33,332 nucleotides of DNA, from positions 1 to 33,332 of the forward strand of contig DAIDHZ010000020.1 in the NCBI GenBank assembly GCA_027451825.1, written 5' to 3'. Source of the stretch: Chlamydiota bacterium (GTDB taxonomy: Bacteria; Chlamydiota; Chlamydiia; Chlamydiales; SM23-39). Shown here piece by piece: positions 26,372 to 33,332 of this stretch (the first letter of the stretch is position 1; every line of letters starts with the position of its first letter). The position numbers were made by a program, and so were the translations under genes. The notes under the pieces are model-generated. The model saw only the letters and a program-made list of their open reading frames with translations. It searched no databases and was not told the DNA's origin.

Positions 26372-27011
26372 GTTGCGTGTTATGGCTGTTTCTTTCTCAT
26401 TTCAAGAGAATAATGGTTCTTATTTATATCCGATGCGAGAATTATTTAGGGGTGTCGTTAGTGAGCTTTCTTTGAATCAGAGCGAGATGCGTTTGTATAG
26501 AGCCGAGATGCGATTTTTAATGGCTCTTCCTAGAAGAGATCTTTATTTTCGAGAAGCCTCTTTAGGCGCCATGAAGTTAGTGCTGCACACGGTAGGATTT
26601 GATAATCAGGTGAAGATTGAACAAGCTGTTGATCTTGTTTTTCGTCGATTAAACGGGCAGCTTGGAGCTCCATCTCGCACCTTCGGAGGTGGGTTGGCTG
26701 GGTCATCTGCCCCATTTGCGGCAAGGAATTTACCCTCTTGCACCGCGAATCTTTCCGTTCCTAAGGAAAACGCTTTCAAACGCTCTTGGGTTAAAGGATC
26801 TGTTTTAGAAAAAGGAAAGAGATCTTCTTCTTTGCCTACAGAAAAGAGCTCTCTAGGGCAGTCACTAGATCATAGCACGGCCGATTCTTCCTCGGCAGGA
26901 TGTGATCGCGTCTGCGCAGATGAGCTATTTTCTTCTTATCGACGGCGTCTTTTGGTTTTTCACCCAGAGTGTCAGATTTTTGTGGAAAGCCCGGCTCCCG
27001 AAAGTCCTTGA
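26370..27011 (+). CDS. Hypothetical protein, helical N-terminus and low-complexity C-terminus
   Basis: A 213-residue frame from ATG 26370 (ATG 26382 is an alternative). I do not recognise it. Residues 20-100 look helical and rich in Leu, Arg and Glu (MRELFRGVVSELSLNQSEMR, then LVLHTVGFDNQVKIEQAVDL). After a Gly/Ser-rich hinge (SRTFGGGLAGSSAP) the rest is Ser-, Lys- and Cys-containing and of low complexity. The absence of other good genes in this stretch supports it, but the second half has a composition unlike the first, so a frameshift or decayed end is possible. No ribosome binding site is evident. Confidence 0.45.
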   Translation: MLRVMAVSFSFQENNGSYLYPMRELFRGVVSELSLNQSEMRLYRAEMRFLMALPRRDLYFREASLGAMKLVLHTVGFDNQVKIEQAVDLVFRRLNGQLGAPSRTFGGGLAGSSAPFAARNLPSCTANLSVPKENAFKRSWVKGSVLEKGKRSSSLPTEKSSLGQSLDHSTADSSSAGCDRVCADELFSSYRRRLLVFHPECQIFVESPAPESP

Positions 27012-27063
27012 GGTTGTGCCTTGGGTGGCTTTCAACAGGAACGGGTATACCGGGAGTGAGGTT

Positions 27064-27390
27064 TCATGGCGTGTGTTTTTCAAGGAATTGACGAAGGCTT
27101 TTAGAGATTTGAGGTTGAAACCCAAGGTCTTCGATGAGCCGATCTGCCGCTTTTTGGATTTCGGGTGTGATTGAGTGCCAAGGATCATAGGCATATTGAA
27201 ATAGGATTTGTTCTGCAAAAACAAGAACATCATTTTGAATTGTATCGTCCAGATAAAGAGAGCGTACCTTTAAATCTTTGATGAGAGTCTCGCTTTTTGA
27301 TTTTTCTCCGCGGTGGAGGTGATAGATAATTTGAGCGATCTCATTGCACATTTCAATTTTAGATCTAAATGGAATTGTATGTTTATTCAT
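27064..27390 (-). CDS. Hypothetical protein, 108 residues
   Basis: Starts at ATG 27390 with AAGGGTGG about five bases upstream (a GTG two codons earlier lies within that site). Helical and soluble throughout, no signal peptide or membrane segment: MCNEIAQIIYHLHRGEKSKS, then DDTIQNDVLVFAEQILFQYA and PEIQKAADRLIEDLGFQPQI. Not recognised. It diverges from sufB across a 105-bp AT-rich region, so its control may be linked to that of the suf operon. Confidence 0.6.
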   Translation of the reverse strand: MNKHTIPFRSKIEMCNEIAQIIYHLHRGEKSKSETLIKDLKVRSLYLDDTIQNDVLVFAEQILFQYAYDPWHSITPEIQKAADRLIEDLGFQPQISKSLRQFLEKHTP

Positions 27391-27403
27391 GACCACCCTT
27401 TTA

Positions 27404-27420
27404 ATTAATATTATATTAAT
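27404..27420. promoter_or_regulatory. AT-only palindrome upstream of sufB
   Basis: Perfect inverted repeat ATTAATA-TTA-TATTAAT in the gap between the 108-residue hypothetical gene and sufB, flanked by TTAATTAA and TTTAATTAATTTT. It is placed where an operator for either gene would be. No known regulator site was matched. Confidence 0.35.
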
Positions 27421-27445
27421 ATCTTTAATTAATTTTATTATTATT

Positions 27446-27484
27446 TATAATTGGTTGACGGCCAAGGGGGAAGTTGTGTAAAAT
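27446..27484 (+). promoter_or_regulatory. Candidate promoter elements for the suf operon
   Basis: Two overlapping options are visible. A perfect TATAAT (27446-27451) would start transcription near 27458 with a leader of about 38 bases, though its -35 region is poor. TTGACG (27455-27460) with TAAAAT (27479-27484) at 18-bp spacing would start about 5 bases before the sufB ATG, giving an almost leaderless message. The only purine-rich site (AAGGGGGAAG, 27465-27474) is more than 20 bases from the ATG. Confidence 0.4.
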
Positions 27485-27495
27485 GTCAGCCCATT

Positions 27496-28935
27496 ATGTC
27501 TGTGGATCAAGAACTTTTTTCCTCTCGGGAGTATAAATATGGATTTGTGACGCCCATAGCGTCCGATGTGTTTCCTAAAGGGCTCAGTGAGGAGACGATA
27601 CGGGAGATTTCCTATAAAAAGCAGGAGCCTGATTTTCTTTTAAAATTTCGCTTGAAGGCGTTTCATAAATGGCAAGAGATGAAAGAGCCTAAGTGGGCCA
27701 ATCTCAAATATTTGCCGATCAATTATCAAGATATTTCTTATTATGCCGAGCCAAAGGGTAAGCCAAGTCTTGAGAGCTTGAATGAAGTGGACCCTGAGCT
27801 TTTAAAAACATTTGAGCGTCTTGGGATTCCCTTGGATGAGCAAAAAAGACTGACGAACGTTGCTGTCGATGTGGTTTTTGATTCCGTCTCTTTGGGAACG
27901 ACTTTTAAGAAAAAATTGGAAGAGGCGGGCGTTGTTTTATGTTCGATTTCCGAGGCGGTCCGCAGATTTCCAGAGCTTGTTGAAAAATATTTAGGATCTG
28001 TCGTTCCGATTGGGGATAACTTTTTTGCAGCGCTCAATTCTGCCGTCTTTTCCGATGGATCTTTTGTGTATGTCCCGAAAGGAGTTCGATCTCCGATGGA
28101 GCTATCGACCTATTTTAGGATCAATGAGAAAGAAACAGGACAGTTTGAAAGAACCCTCATCATCGCTGAAGAAGACTCTTATGTAAGCTACCTGGAAGGG
28201 TGTACGGCGCCGGCTTATGATACAAATCAGCTTCATGCGGCCGTTGTTGAGCTTGTTGCTCATAAAAGAGCTGAGATTAAGTACTCTACGGTGCAAAACT
28301 GGTATTCAGGGGATCCGAAGACAGGACTTGGGGGCATTTTCAACTTTGTCACGAAGCGAGGTCTTTGCTTAGGCGATCACTCGAAAATTTCTTGGACGCA
28401 AGTGGAAGCGGGCGCTGCGATTACCTGGAAATATCCGAGCTGTATTTTAAGAGGCGATCATTCGGTGGGTGAGTTTTACTCGGTGGCTCTGACCAATGGT
28501 AAAATGCAGGCAGATACGGGTACGAAAATGTACCATATTGGGAAACACACCAAATCGACCATTATTTCTAAGGGGATTTCGGCGGATGAATCAGCCAATA
28601 GCTACCGCGGCCTTGTGAAAATCTTTCCAAAAGCAGAGGGAGCTAGAAATTATACGCAATGCGATTCAATGCTTGTCGGCAACAGATGCTCTGCGAATAC
28701 ATTCCCTTACATCGAAGCAGAAAACCAAACCGCTCAAGTGGAGCATGAAGCTTCCACTTCAAAGATGAATGAAGAGCAGATTTTTTATTTACAAACTCGA
28801 GGGCTTTCTAAAGAAGATGCAATCAATATGATTGTGAATGGCTTTTGCAAGGAAGTGATCAAAGAACTTCCTTTGGAATTTGCTGTTGAAGCAGAGAGGC
28901 TTCTCACGATTAAACTGGAGAATTCCGTTGGATGA
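27496..28935 (+). CDS. sufB: Fe-S cluster scaffold protein SufB
   Basis: A 479-residue protein, usual length for SufB. ATG 27496 gives [20 protein letters not shown], matching the normal N-terminus. Conserved blocks include [20 protein letters not shown], then [20 protein letters not shown], the block [20 protein letters not shown], and the cluster/persulfide region [20 protein letters not shown] with [18 protein letters not shown]. SufB builds Fe-S clusters with SufC and SufD in the cytoplasm, taking sulfur from SufS. It heads a four-gene operon with overlapping reading frames. There is no close ribosome binding site (see promoter entry). Confidence 0.97.
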   Translation: MSVDQELFSSREYKYGFVTPIASDVFPKGLSEETIREISYKKQEPDFLLKFRLKAFHKWQEMKEPKWANLKYLPINYQDISYYAEPKGKPSLESLNEVDPELLKTFERLGIPLDEQKRLTNVAVDVVFDSVSLGTTFKKKLEEAGVVLCSISEAVRRFPELVEKYLGSVVPIGDNFFAALNSAVFSDGSFVYVPKGVRSPMELSTYFRINEKETGQFERTLIIAEEDSYVSYLEGCTAPAYDTNQLHAAVVELVAHKRAEIKYSTVQNWYSGDPKTGLGGIFNFVTKRGLCLGDHSKISWTQVEAGAAITWKYPSCILRGDHSVGEFYSVALTNGKMQADTGTKMYHIGKHTKSTIISKGISADESANSYRGLVKIFPKAEGARNYTQCDSMLVGNRCSANTFPYIEAENQTAQVEHEASTSKMNEEQIFYLQTRGLSKEDAINMIVNGFCKEVIKELPLEFAVEAERLLTIKLENSVG

Positions 28936-29665
28936 TTTGATTGAAATTCAAAACTTAGAAGCCTCGATTGAGGATAAGCCCATTTTAAAGGGGCTCTCTC
29001 TTTCTATAAAACGAGGAGAGGTGCATGCGATCATGGGACCGAACGGCGCCGGGAAGTCGACGCTTGCCAAAGTGCTTGCAGGCCATCCTTCCTATGAGGT
29101 GACGGGAGGGACGATTCTTTTTAAAGGACAAGACCTTCTTGCATTAGAACCGGAAGAAAGGGCTGCTCTCGGACTGTTCATGAGCTTTCAATATCCTTTG
29201 GAAATCGGAGGAATTTCGAATCAGGAATTTTTATTCCATGCTTTGAATGCGCAAAGAAAGAAAAGAGAAGAAGAGCCTCTGACAAAAGAAGAGTTCGACG
29301 TGCTTCTTTCAAAGAAAATGAAAGAGATGGAAATGGCGGAGGAGTTTAAAGAAAGAAGTTTAAACGAGGGTTTTTCCGGCGGAGAGAAAAAGAAAAATGA
29401 GATTTTGCAGATGGCGTTGTTTGAGCCATCTCTTGCCATTTTAGATGAGACGGATTCAGGGCTTGATATCGATGCAATGCGCATCGTTGCAAAGGGAGTC
29501 AATCAAATGAGATCGAAAGAGAGATCTCTTCTCATCATCACGCATTATCAAAGACTTTTGGATTATATTCAGCCTGATTTTGTCCATGTATTGTCTCAAG
29601 GAAAGATCGTTCGTAGCGGCGGGCCTGAACTTGCTCTTGAGCTCGAAGAGAAGGGCTATGCTTGA
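28928..29665 (+). CDS. sufC: Fe-S assembly ATPase SufC
   Basis: A 245-residue ABC ATPase. The only suitable starts are TTG 28928 (GGAG eight bases upstream, overlapping the sufB end by 8 bp) or TTG 28937; the nearby ATG is in another frame. Motifs: Walker [19 protein letters not shown]-loop [12 protein letters not shown], signature [16 protein letters not shown], Walker [17 protein letters not shown] and the switch His in [11 protein letters not shown]. It forms the SufB-SufC-SufD complex and drives its shape change by ATP hydrolysis. Confidence 0.96.
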   Translation: MDDLIEIQNLEASIEDKPILKGLSLSIKRGEVHAIMGPNGAGKSTLAKVLAGHPSYEVTGGTILFKGQDLLALEPEERAALGLFMSFQYPLEIGGISNQEFLFHALNAQRKKREEEPLTKEEFDVLLSKKMKEMEMAEEFKERSLNEGFSGGEKKKNEILQMALFEPSLAILDETDSGLDIDAMRIVAKGVNQMRSKERSLLIITHYQRLLDYIQPDFVHVLSQGKIVRSGGPELALELEEKGYA

Positions 29666-30812
29666 GAGTTATTTTGAAGAGATTTTAGATCCGAAAGATC
29701 ATTGGTTTTTGGTCCGGCAAAAATATTGGAATCGATTGATTGAAAGCGGCTTTTTAGACGGTGAAAAGCAAGCCTTTCAATATGTGGCTCTCGATAAAAT
29801 TGCATGGCCGCAACTTGCGACTTTTCAAGAAAAAACACCCTTTTCTTTTACCGGATTTCGGATTGTTTTTGTCGATGGTTTTCTTTCTTTAGAGCATTCT
29901 TTGCTTCCTTCGGAGGTTCTGTTTTTGTCTTTAGATGAAGCAAAAAAATCCTTTGGCATTTTTTTACAGAACCGAAGAGCTCGTTTGTTGAAAGAAGAAA
30001 AAGATCCTTTGGCTTTAATCAACGGCGCTTTGCAAAGAAAAGGAGCTTTTCTCTATATCCCTCCTCAAGTGAAAGTAAAAGAGCCAATTCATATCTATCA
30101 TGTGAATACAGAGAACTCGTTTCTTTCTTCCCGGCTGATTGTATCGATGGGTAAAAACTCTTCTTTGACATTGATTGAACGAAATCGGCTGAAAGGCTCT
30201 GTAGGCAATTGTTATCTCGAAACTTCTTTAGATGAAAATGCGGAACTGGATGTCCATTCTTGTGTGGAGAAACAGAAGATTCTTTTTCAGTCCTTTCGAA
30301 GCTTTTTAAAACGATCTTCTCGCTTGCAATATCGTTATTACTCAGAAGGCTCTGAAATGGTGAGAAATTCCATCCACATCCAGCTTCAAGAAGAGGGGAG
30401 CGAGGCGGTTTTAAAAGGCCTTACGGTGTTGGATGACGATCGTAAAAGCCATGTTCATGCGATTGTTGAACACATCGCTCCCAATGCCAGATCAAGACAG
30501 CATTTTAAAGCCGTTGCTAAAAAATCGTCTCTTTCGAGTTTTGAAGGGAAAATCTACGTTCATAAAGAAGCTCAAAAAACAGAAAGTTATCAGCTAAGTA
30601 ATAATCTCATTTTAAGCGATGACTCCAAAATTTATGCAAAACCCAATTTGGAGATTTTTGCAGACGACGTTAAAGCTTCTCACGGAGCAACCATTGCTCA
30701 GCTGAATGATGAAGAGCTTTTTTATCTTCGATCGCGTGGCTTTTCCAAAGAAAAAGCGCATGAGTATCTGATTGAAGGATTTATCCAGGAATTGAAAGAA
30801 TGTCTCCCATGA
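29658..30812 (+). CDS. sufD: Fe-S assembly protein SufD
   Basis: A 384-residue SufB paralogue. ATG 29658 overlaps the sufC end by 8 bp and has AAGGG upstream. The N-terminus ([20 protein letters not shown]) is diverged, as usual in SufD. The C-terminal beta-helix shows RSRQHFKAVAKKSSLSSFEG, then the conserved His in DDVKASHGATIAQLNDEELF and YLRSRGFSKEKAHEYLIEGF. It pairs with SufB; the SufB Cys and SufD His shape the cluster-forming site. Located between sufC and sufS. Confidence 0.94.
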   Translation: MLESYFEEILDPKDHWFLVRQKYWNRLIESGFLDGEKQAFQYVALDKIAWPQLATFQEKTPFSFTGFRIVFVDGFLSLEHSLLPSEVLFLSLDEAKKSFGIFLQNRRARLLKEEKDPLALINGALQRKGAFLYIPPQVKVKEPIHIYHVNTENSFLSSRLIVSMGKNSSLTLIERNRLKGSVGNCYLETSLDENAELDVHSCVEKQKILFQSFRSFLKRSSRLQYRYYSEGSEMVRNSIHIQLQEEGSEAVLKGLTVLDDDRKSHVHAIVEHIAPNARSRQHFKAVAKKSSLSSFEGKIYVHKEAQKTESYQLSNNLILSDDSKIYAKPNLEIFADDVKASHGATIAQLNDEELFYLRSRGFSKEKAHEYLIEGFIQELKECLP

Positions 30813-31990
30813 AAGAGCGTTTCCCTATTTTTTCTAAAAATAAAGATTGGGTTTATCTCGATAGCGCGGCAACAACGCATAAACCAAAAGAGATGATCGA
30901 TGCGATTTCTTCTTTTTATGCAAATGATTATGCAACGGTGCATCGCGCGATCTACCGTTCTTCTCTGAAAGCAACAGAGCAATATAACGCCACTCGAGAA
31001 ACAGTCAAAACCTTCATCAATGCAAAGCATATAGAAGAAATCATCTTTACAAGAGGGACAACAGACGCTCTCAACATGATTGCGCAAAGTCTTGGGCTTA
31101 AAGAACTCTCTTCGAACGACGAAATCCTCATTACTGAAATGGAGCATCATTCGAATATCGTCCCTTGGCAAATGCTCTCTCAAAGAACAAAAGCCAAACT
31201 TCGCTTTATCCGCGTTGATGATCGAGGAGTTTTGCAATGGCAAGGTGCAATCTCCCCGCGTACAAAGATTGTCGCTGTCGGTCATATGTCGAACGCGACA
31301 GGTACCATCAACCCCATCCAAGAACTTGCGAAAGAAGCTCATAAAGTAGGCGCTCTCATCGTCGTTGATGGCGCGCAAGCAGCGCCTCATATACCACTCG
31401 ATGTACAAGCTTTAGATGTGGATTTCTACGCCTTTTCGGCTCATAAATGCTATGGCCCTACAGGACTTGGCATTCTCTACGGGAAAAAAGAGCTTCTCGA
31501 AACAATGCCTCCCGTCGTTGGCGGTGGGGATATGATCGAAAGGGTTGATCTTGAGTTATCCACTTATCAAGCGCCTCCGCTTCGTTTTGAAGCAGGTACT
31601 CCCATCATCGGTTCTGTGATTGCCTTTAAAAGCTCGCTTGATTTTATCGAAGAAATCGGTCGAGAAAAAATAGCCGCCCATGAAGATGCTCTCCTTCAAA
31701 TGGCAATGCAAGGTGTTCAATCAATCGATGGCCTGAAAATCATCGGACAAGCTCCCAACAAGGGACCTATTCTTACATTTGCATTTGAGGATTTACACTC
31801 TTTAGATGTAGCGACTTTTTTGGATTTGGATCGCATCGCAGTTCGAAGCGGCCATCTTTGCGCTCAGCCGATCTTGCGCCGCTTCGGCCTTGAAACAGCG
31901 CTCCGAGCTTCCTTCGGTGTTTATAATGCCAAAGAAGATGTTGAGCGCTTTTTGACTTCTTTACAGAAGGTGACCCAGCGTTTACGGTGA
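30800..31990 (+). CDS. sufS: Cysteine desulfurase SufS
   Basis: A 396-residue PLP enzyme. ATG 30800 overlaps sufD by 13 bp; ATG 30809 would give an ATGA overlap and is equally possible. Motifs: YLDSAATTHKPKEMIDA, then TEMEHHSNIVPWQML, VDGAQAAPHIPLDV, the PLP lysine in FYAFSAHKCYGPTGLG (Lys216), the block RFEAGTPIIGSVIAF and the active Cys354 in AVRSGHLCAQPILRRFG. It removes sulfur from cysteine and hands persulfide to the Suf scaffold. The SxHxCxxP-type short loop marks a group II (SufS/CsdA) enzyme, which usually needs a SufE or SufU partner; none is in the window. Confidence 0.96.
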   Translation: MSPMKERFPIFSKNKDWVYLDSAATTHKPKEMIDAISSFYANDYATVHRAIYRSSLKATEQYNATRETVKTFINAKHIEEIIFTRGTTDALNMIAQSLGLKELSSNDEILITEMEHHSNIVPWQMLSQRTKAKLRFIRVDDRGVLQWQGAISPRTKIVAVGHMSNATGTINPIQELAKEAHKVGALIVVDGAQAAPHIPLDVQALDVDFYAFSAHKCYGPTGLGILYGKKELLETMPPVVGGGDMIERVDLELSTYQAPPLRFEAGTPIIGSVIAFKSSLDFIEEIGREKIAAHEDALLQMAMQGVQSIDGLKIIGQAPNKGPILTFAFEDLHSLDVATFLDLDRIAVRSGHLCAQPILRRFGLETALRASFGVYNAKEDVERFLTSLQKVTQRLR

Positions 31991-31996
31991 GATCTT

Positions 31997-32569
31997 TTAG
32001 GTGCCCTGTGGCGGTTTAAATCGAGAATCCAATTCTTCATACCATTTTGAAGGTTTTAAAGCAACGTTGTCATTGCCTTCTTCAATCAAAGCTCCTTCAA
32101 GGGAAAGGTGTTGCACGCTCTCTGGAATTTGAAATCCTGACGGAATCAAAGATCTGTCAAGGGTAAGCGTTTTCACGCTCTCTGGAATTTTAAATCCTGG
32201 CGGGATTCTACATCCTGTAAGGTCAAGGCTTTGAACGCCTTCTGGAATTTTAAGATTGGTAAGATCAACTTGAGAAATCGTAAGGTGTGTCACATTATTT
32301 GGAATTGTAGCACCATCATTTACGAGAGCGTGGTCAAGGACAAAACTTGTTATAGGAGGTTTTTTTTGTTGTGCTTTTGATGTTGGCGTTATCGGTGTCA
32401 TTTCTGTTCCATCTCTTTGAGATGGAGTTGGCGTTTTAGAGAAAAAATTCCCAAGTTTTTCAAATATGGGAGTGGCAATATCTCGAATTGCTTCGGTTAC
32501 CTTGCTGACAAAGGACTGTGATGGGGGTTTGGGCGAAGGCTGGCCTGGGCCGCCTATTGGTTTGGTCAT
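31997..32569 (-). CDS. Short leucine-rich/FNIP-like repeat protein, no signal peptide
   Basis: A 190-residue protein. The first 75 residues are Pro-, Thr- and Lys-rich and look disordered (MTKPIGGPGQPSPKPPSQSF), with one amphipathic helix (VTEAIRDIATPIFEKLGNFF). From about residue 85 come four 22-23-residue repeats with the pattern (K)IPExVxxLxLxxxxIPxGF: NVTHLTISQVDLTNLKIPEG, VQSLDLTGCRIPPGF, VKTLTLDRSLIPSGF, VQHLSLEGALIEEG. This is like LRR or FNIP repeats, which are common in amoebae and in effectors of their parasites. The repeats are visible in the DNA too (near 32121 and 32189). Convergent with sufS, 6 bp apart. Function unknown; export by type III secretion is an inference. Confidence 0.7.
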   Translation of the reverse strand: MTKPIGGPGQPSPKPPSQSFVSKVTEAIRDIATPIFEKLGNFFSKTPTPSQRDGTEMTPITPTSKAQQKKPPITSFVLDHALVNDGATIPNNVTHLTISQVDLTNLKIPEGVQSLDLTGCRIPPGFKIPESVKTLTLDRSLIPSGFQIPESVQHLSLEGALIEEGNDNVALKPSKWYEELDSRFKPPQGT

Positions 32570-32690
32570 ACGACTCCGTCTTTATAATTTCATTTTATCA
32601 TTTAAACTATTTTGTTATAAATTATTTAATTTTATCATTTTTTATGTTTGTGTGATTTAGTTGTTTGTGTTTTGTTCTTGTGTAATTTGA

Positions 32691-32806
32691 GTGAATCAAG
32701 AATCGGGTAGGAGGCCTTATTTGAAATAATCAAAATTGGATTCCAGCTTAAATATGCAAAGAGACTCAATCGGGTTTGAATGCCAGAGCCGATTTTTGGA
32801 TGGTAT
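32691..32806. repeat. Degenerate copy of the GTGAATCAAGAATCG repeat family
   Basis: The left end GTGAATCAAGAATCGGG (32691-32707) repeats the arm of the element at 15575-15697. The right end, read in reverse, is ATACCATCCAAAAATCGG (32789-32806), a decayed version of the same arm with the outer ATACC kept. The inner GAATGCCAGAGCC matches AATGCCGAG of the other copy. It lies in the 439-bp gap 32570-33008, which otherwise holds only AT-rich sequence and the unresolved left end of the insertion sequence. Confidence 0.5.
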
Positions 32807-33008
32807 AAATCATTCAGATGGAATGGAAAAGTAAAACTATTCTCTGTTTCCTTTTAAGGATCACTTTGGAAGGAGTATTGGGTTTGTTCATTTGTTCAGC
32901 TTTTGGCAGGTGACTGAGCATTAAAACAAAATTTTGAATATATAGAGAAAGTTGTGGCAGATTTTTTGACCCAAAAGGAGTATTCTCAAGGGACAAAAAA
33001 AGGGACAA

Positions 33009-33332
33009 GTGCCAGCACATATTCAACCAAAGACATTTCATCACCCACAAGCAGACGCACCTTGGATAGCGATTCTTGAAAAAGTTGAAGATCCTAGGGA
33101 AATATCGTGTAATACACGACATTCAGTAACCACTATTTTATTCATTGCATTTACAACCGTTCTATGTGGAGCAACAAATTGGGAGGAAATGCATTATTTA
33201 GCAGTGGGAGAAGACTTTAGTAAGTGGCTAAATTGTTACGTAGATATCTCTGGTGGAATCCCTTCAAAATGGACCCTTGAAAGAGTCATTTCTCTGATTC
33301 CAACAGCAACGTTACAACCATTACTACTCCAA
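33009..33332 (+). CDS. ISAs1-family transposase, N-terminal part (cut by right edge)
   Basis: An open frame from GTG 33009 (AAAGGGACAA just upstream) to the edge, 108 codons; the frame is open back to 32970 but has no ATG. The ISAs1/H-repeat N-terminal signature is clear: ILEKVEDPREI, then RHSVTTILFIAFTTVLCGAT, NWEEMHYLAVGEDFSKWL and GIPSKWTLERVISLI. The DDE catalytic part lies outside the window, so intactness cannot be judged. The element's left inverted repeat was not located with confidence; it should lie within about 32810-33008. Confidence 0.82.
   Translation, partial: MPAHIQPKTFHHPQADAPWIAILEKVEDPREISCNTRHSVTTILFIAFTTVLCGATNWEEMHYLAVGEDFSKWLNCYVDISGGIPSKWTLERVISLIPTATLQPLLLQ

Noticed and set aside
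26925..27233. Minus-strand frame of 102 codons and plus-strand frame of 90 codons (26902-27174)
   Set aside because: Both overlap better-supported frames, have no ribosome binding site and show no domain-like pattern.
30722..31408. Long minus-strand frame of 228 codons opposite sufD/sufS
   Set aside because: It lies antisense to fully conserved SufD and SufS coding sequence, and its Cys/Arg-rich translation resembles no protein.
32814..33122. Minus-strand frame of 102 codons at the right edge
   Set aside because: It is antisense to the start of the ISAs1-type transposase, which has clear family motifs.

Overview
The window looks like a chromosomal segment of an environmental (Parachlamydiales-type) chlamydia. 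The pointers are an ATP/ADP-type nucleotide transporter (NTT/Tlc family) of energy parasites, a sufB-sufC-sufD-sufS operon in the chlamydial order, several small beta-barrel proteins ending in Phe, AT-rich DNA with weak ribosome binding sites, and many eukaryote-like families. The exact family or genus cannot be told from the sequence. No rRNA, tRNA or CRISPR array was found.

Layout. (1) 1-2429: a collagen-like Gly-X-Thr protein running off the left edge (minus strand), a DUF6492-type glycosyltransferase (minus), and a GT11 fucosyltransferase-like gene (plus). (2) 2421-5643: two tandem paralogous secreted propeller-like proteins with a C-terminal Fn3-like domain. (3) 5830-9591: a small beta-barrel, two GT90 (CAP10-like) paralogues transcribed head to head, and a larger beta-barrel. 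(4) 9770-12242: NTT nucleotide transporter and a PAP2-type membrane protein with an altered active-site motif. (5) 12378-19177: a 1022-residue multidomain protein (permuted papain-like N-terminus, APH-type kinase C-terminus) diverging from a GT4-APH fusion, followed by a GT32 enzyme. (6) 19485-22639: pgeF and rmlC-rmlD-rmlB (dTDP-L-rhamnose). (7) 22676-25490: an OprB-type porin and a divergent sugar/H+ symporter. (8) 25442-27390: a C39-like cysteine peptidase and two hypothetical proteins. (9) 27496-31990: sufBCDS. (10) 31997-33332: a short repeat protein without a signal peptide, a degenerate palindromic repeat, and the start of an ISAs1-type transposase cut by the right edge.

The most striking theme is glycosylation. 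Six predicted glycosyltransferases of five or more families (DUF6492, GT11, two GT90, GT4, GT32) lie in about 18 kb, and each has a hydrophobic signal-like segment at or near its N-terminus. GT11, GT90 and GT32 have eukaryotic relatives that work in the ER or Golgi lumen. The same window makes a secreted collagen-like protein rich in Gly-Pro-Thr, the kind of triplet that carries rhamnose-containing glycans in Bacillus BclA, and it holds three of the four dTDP-rhamnose genes. One inference is an exported glycosylation system acting on the bacterium's own surface proteins, or on host material in the inclusion. This is a hypothesis, not something the sequence proves.

Two smaller themes are worth noting. 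Three divergent gene pairs overlap at their 5' ends, so each start lies within the other gene. A short repeat family sharing the core GTGAATCAAGAATCG or its complement occurs at least three times, once as an inverted-repeat element inside the 5' end of the GT4-APH reading frame.
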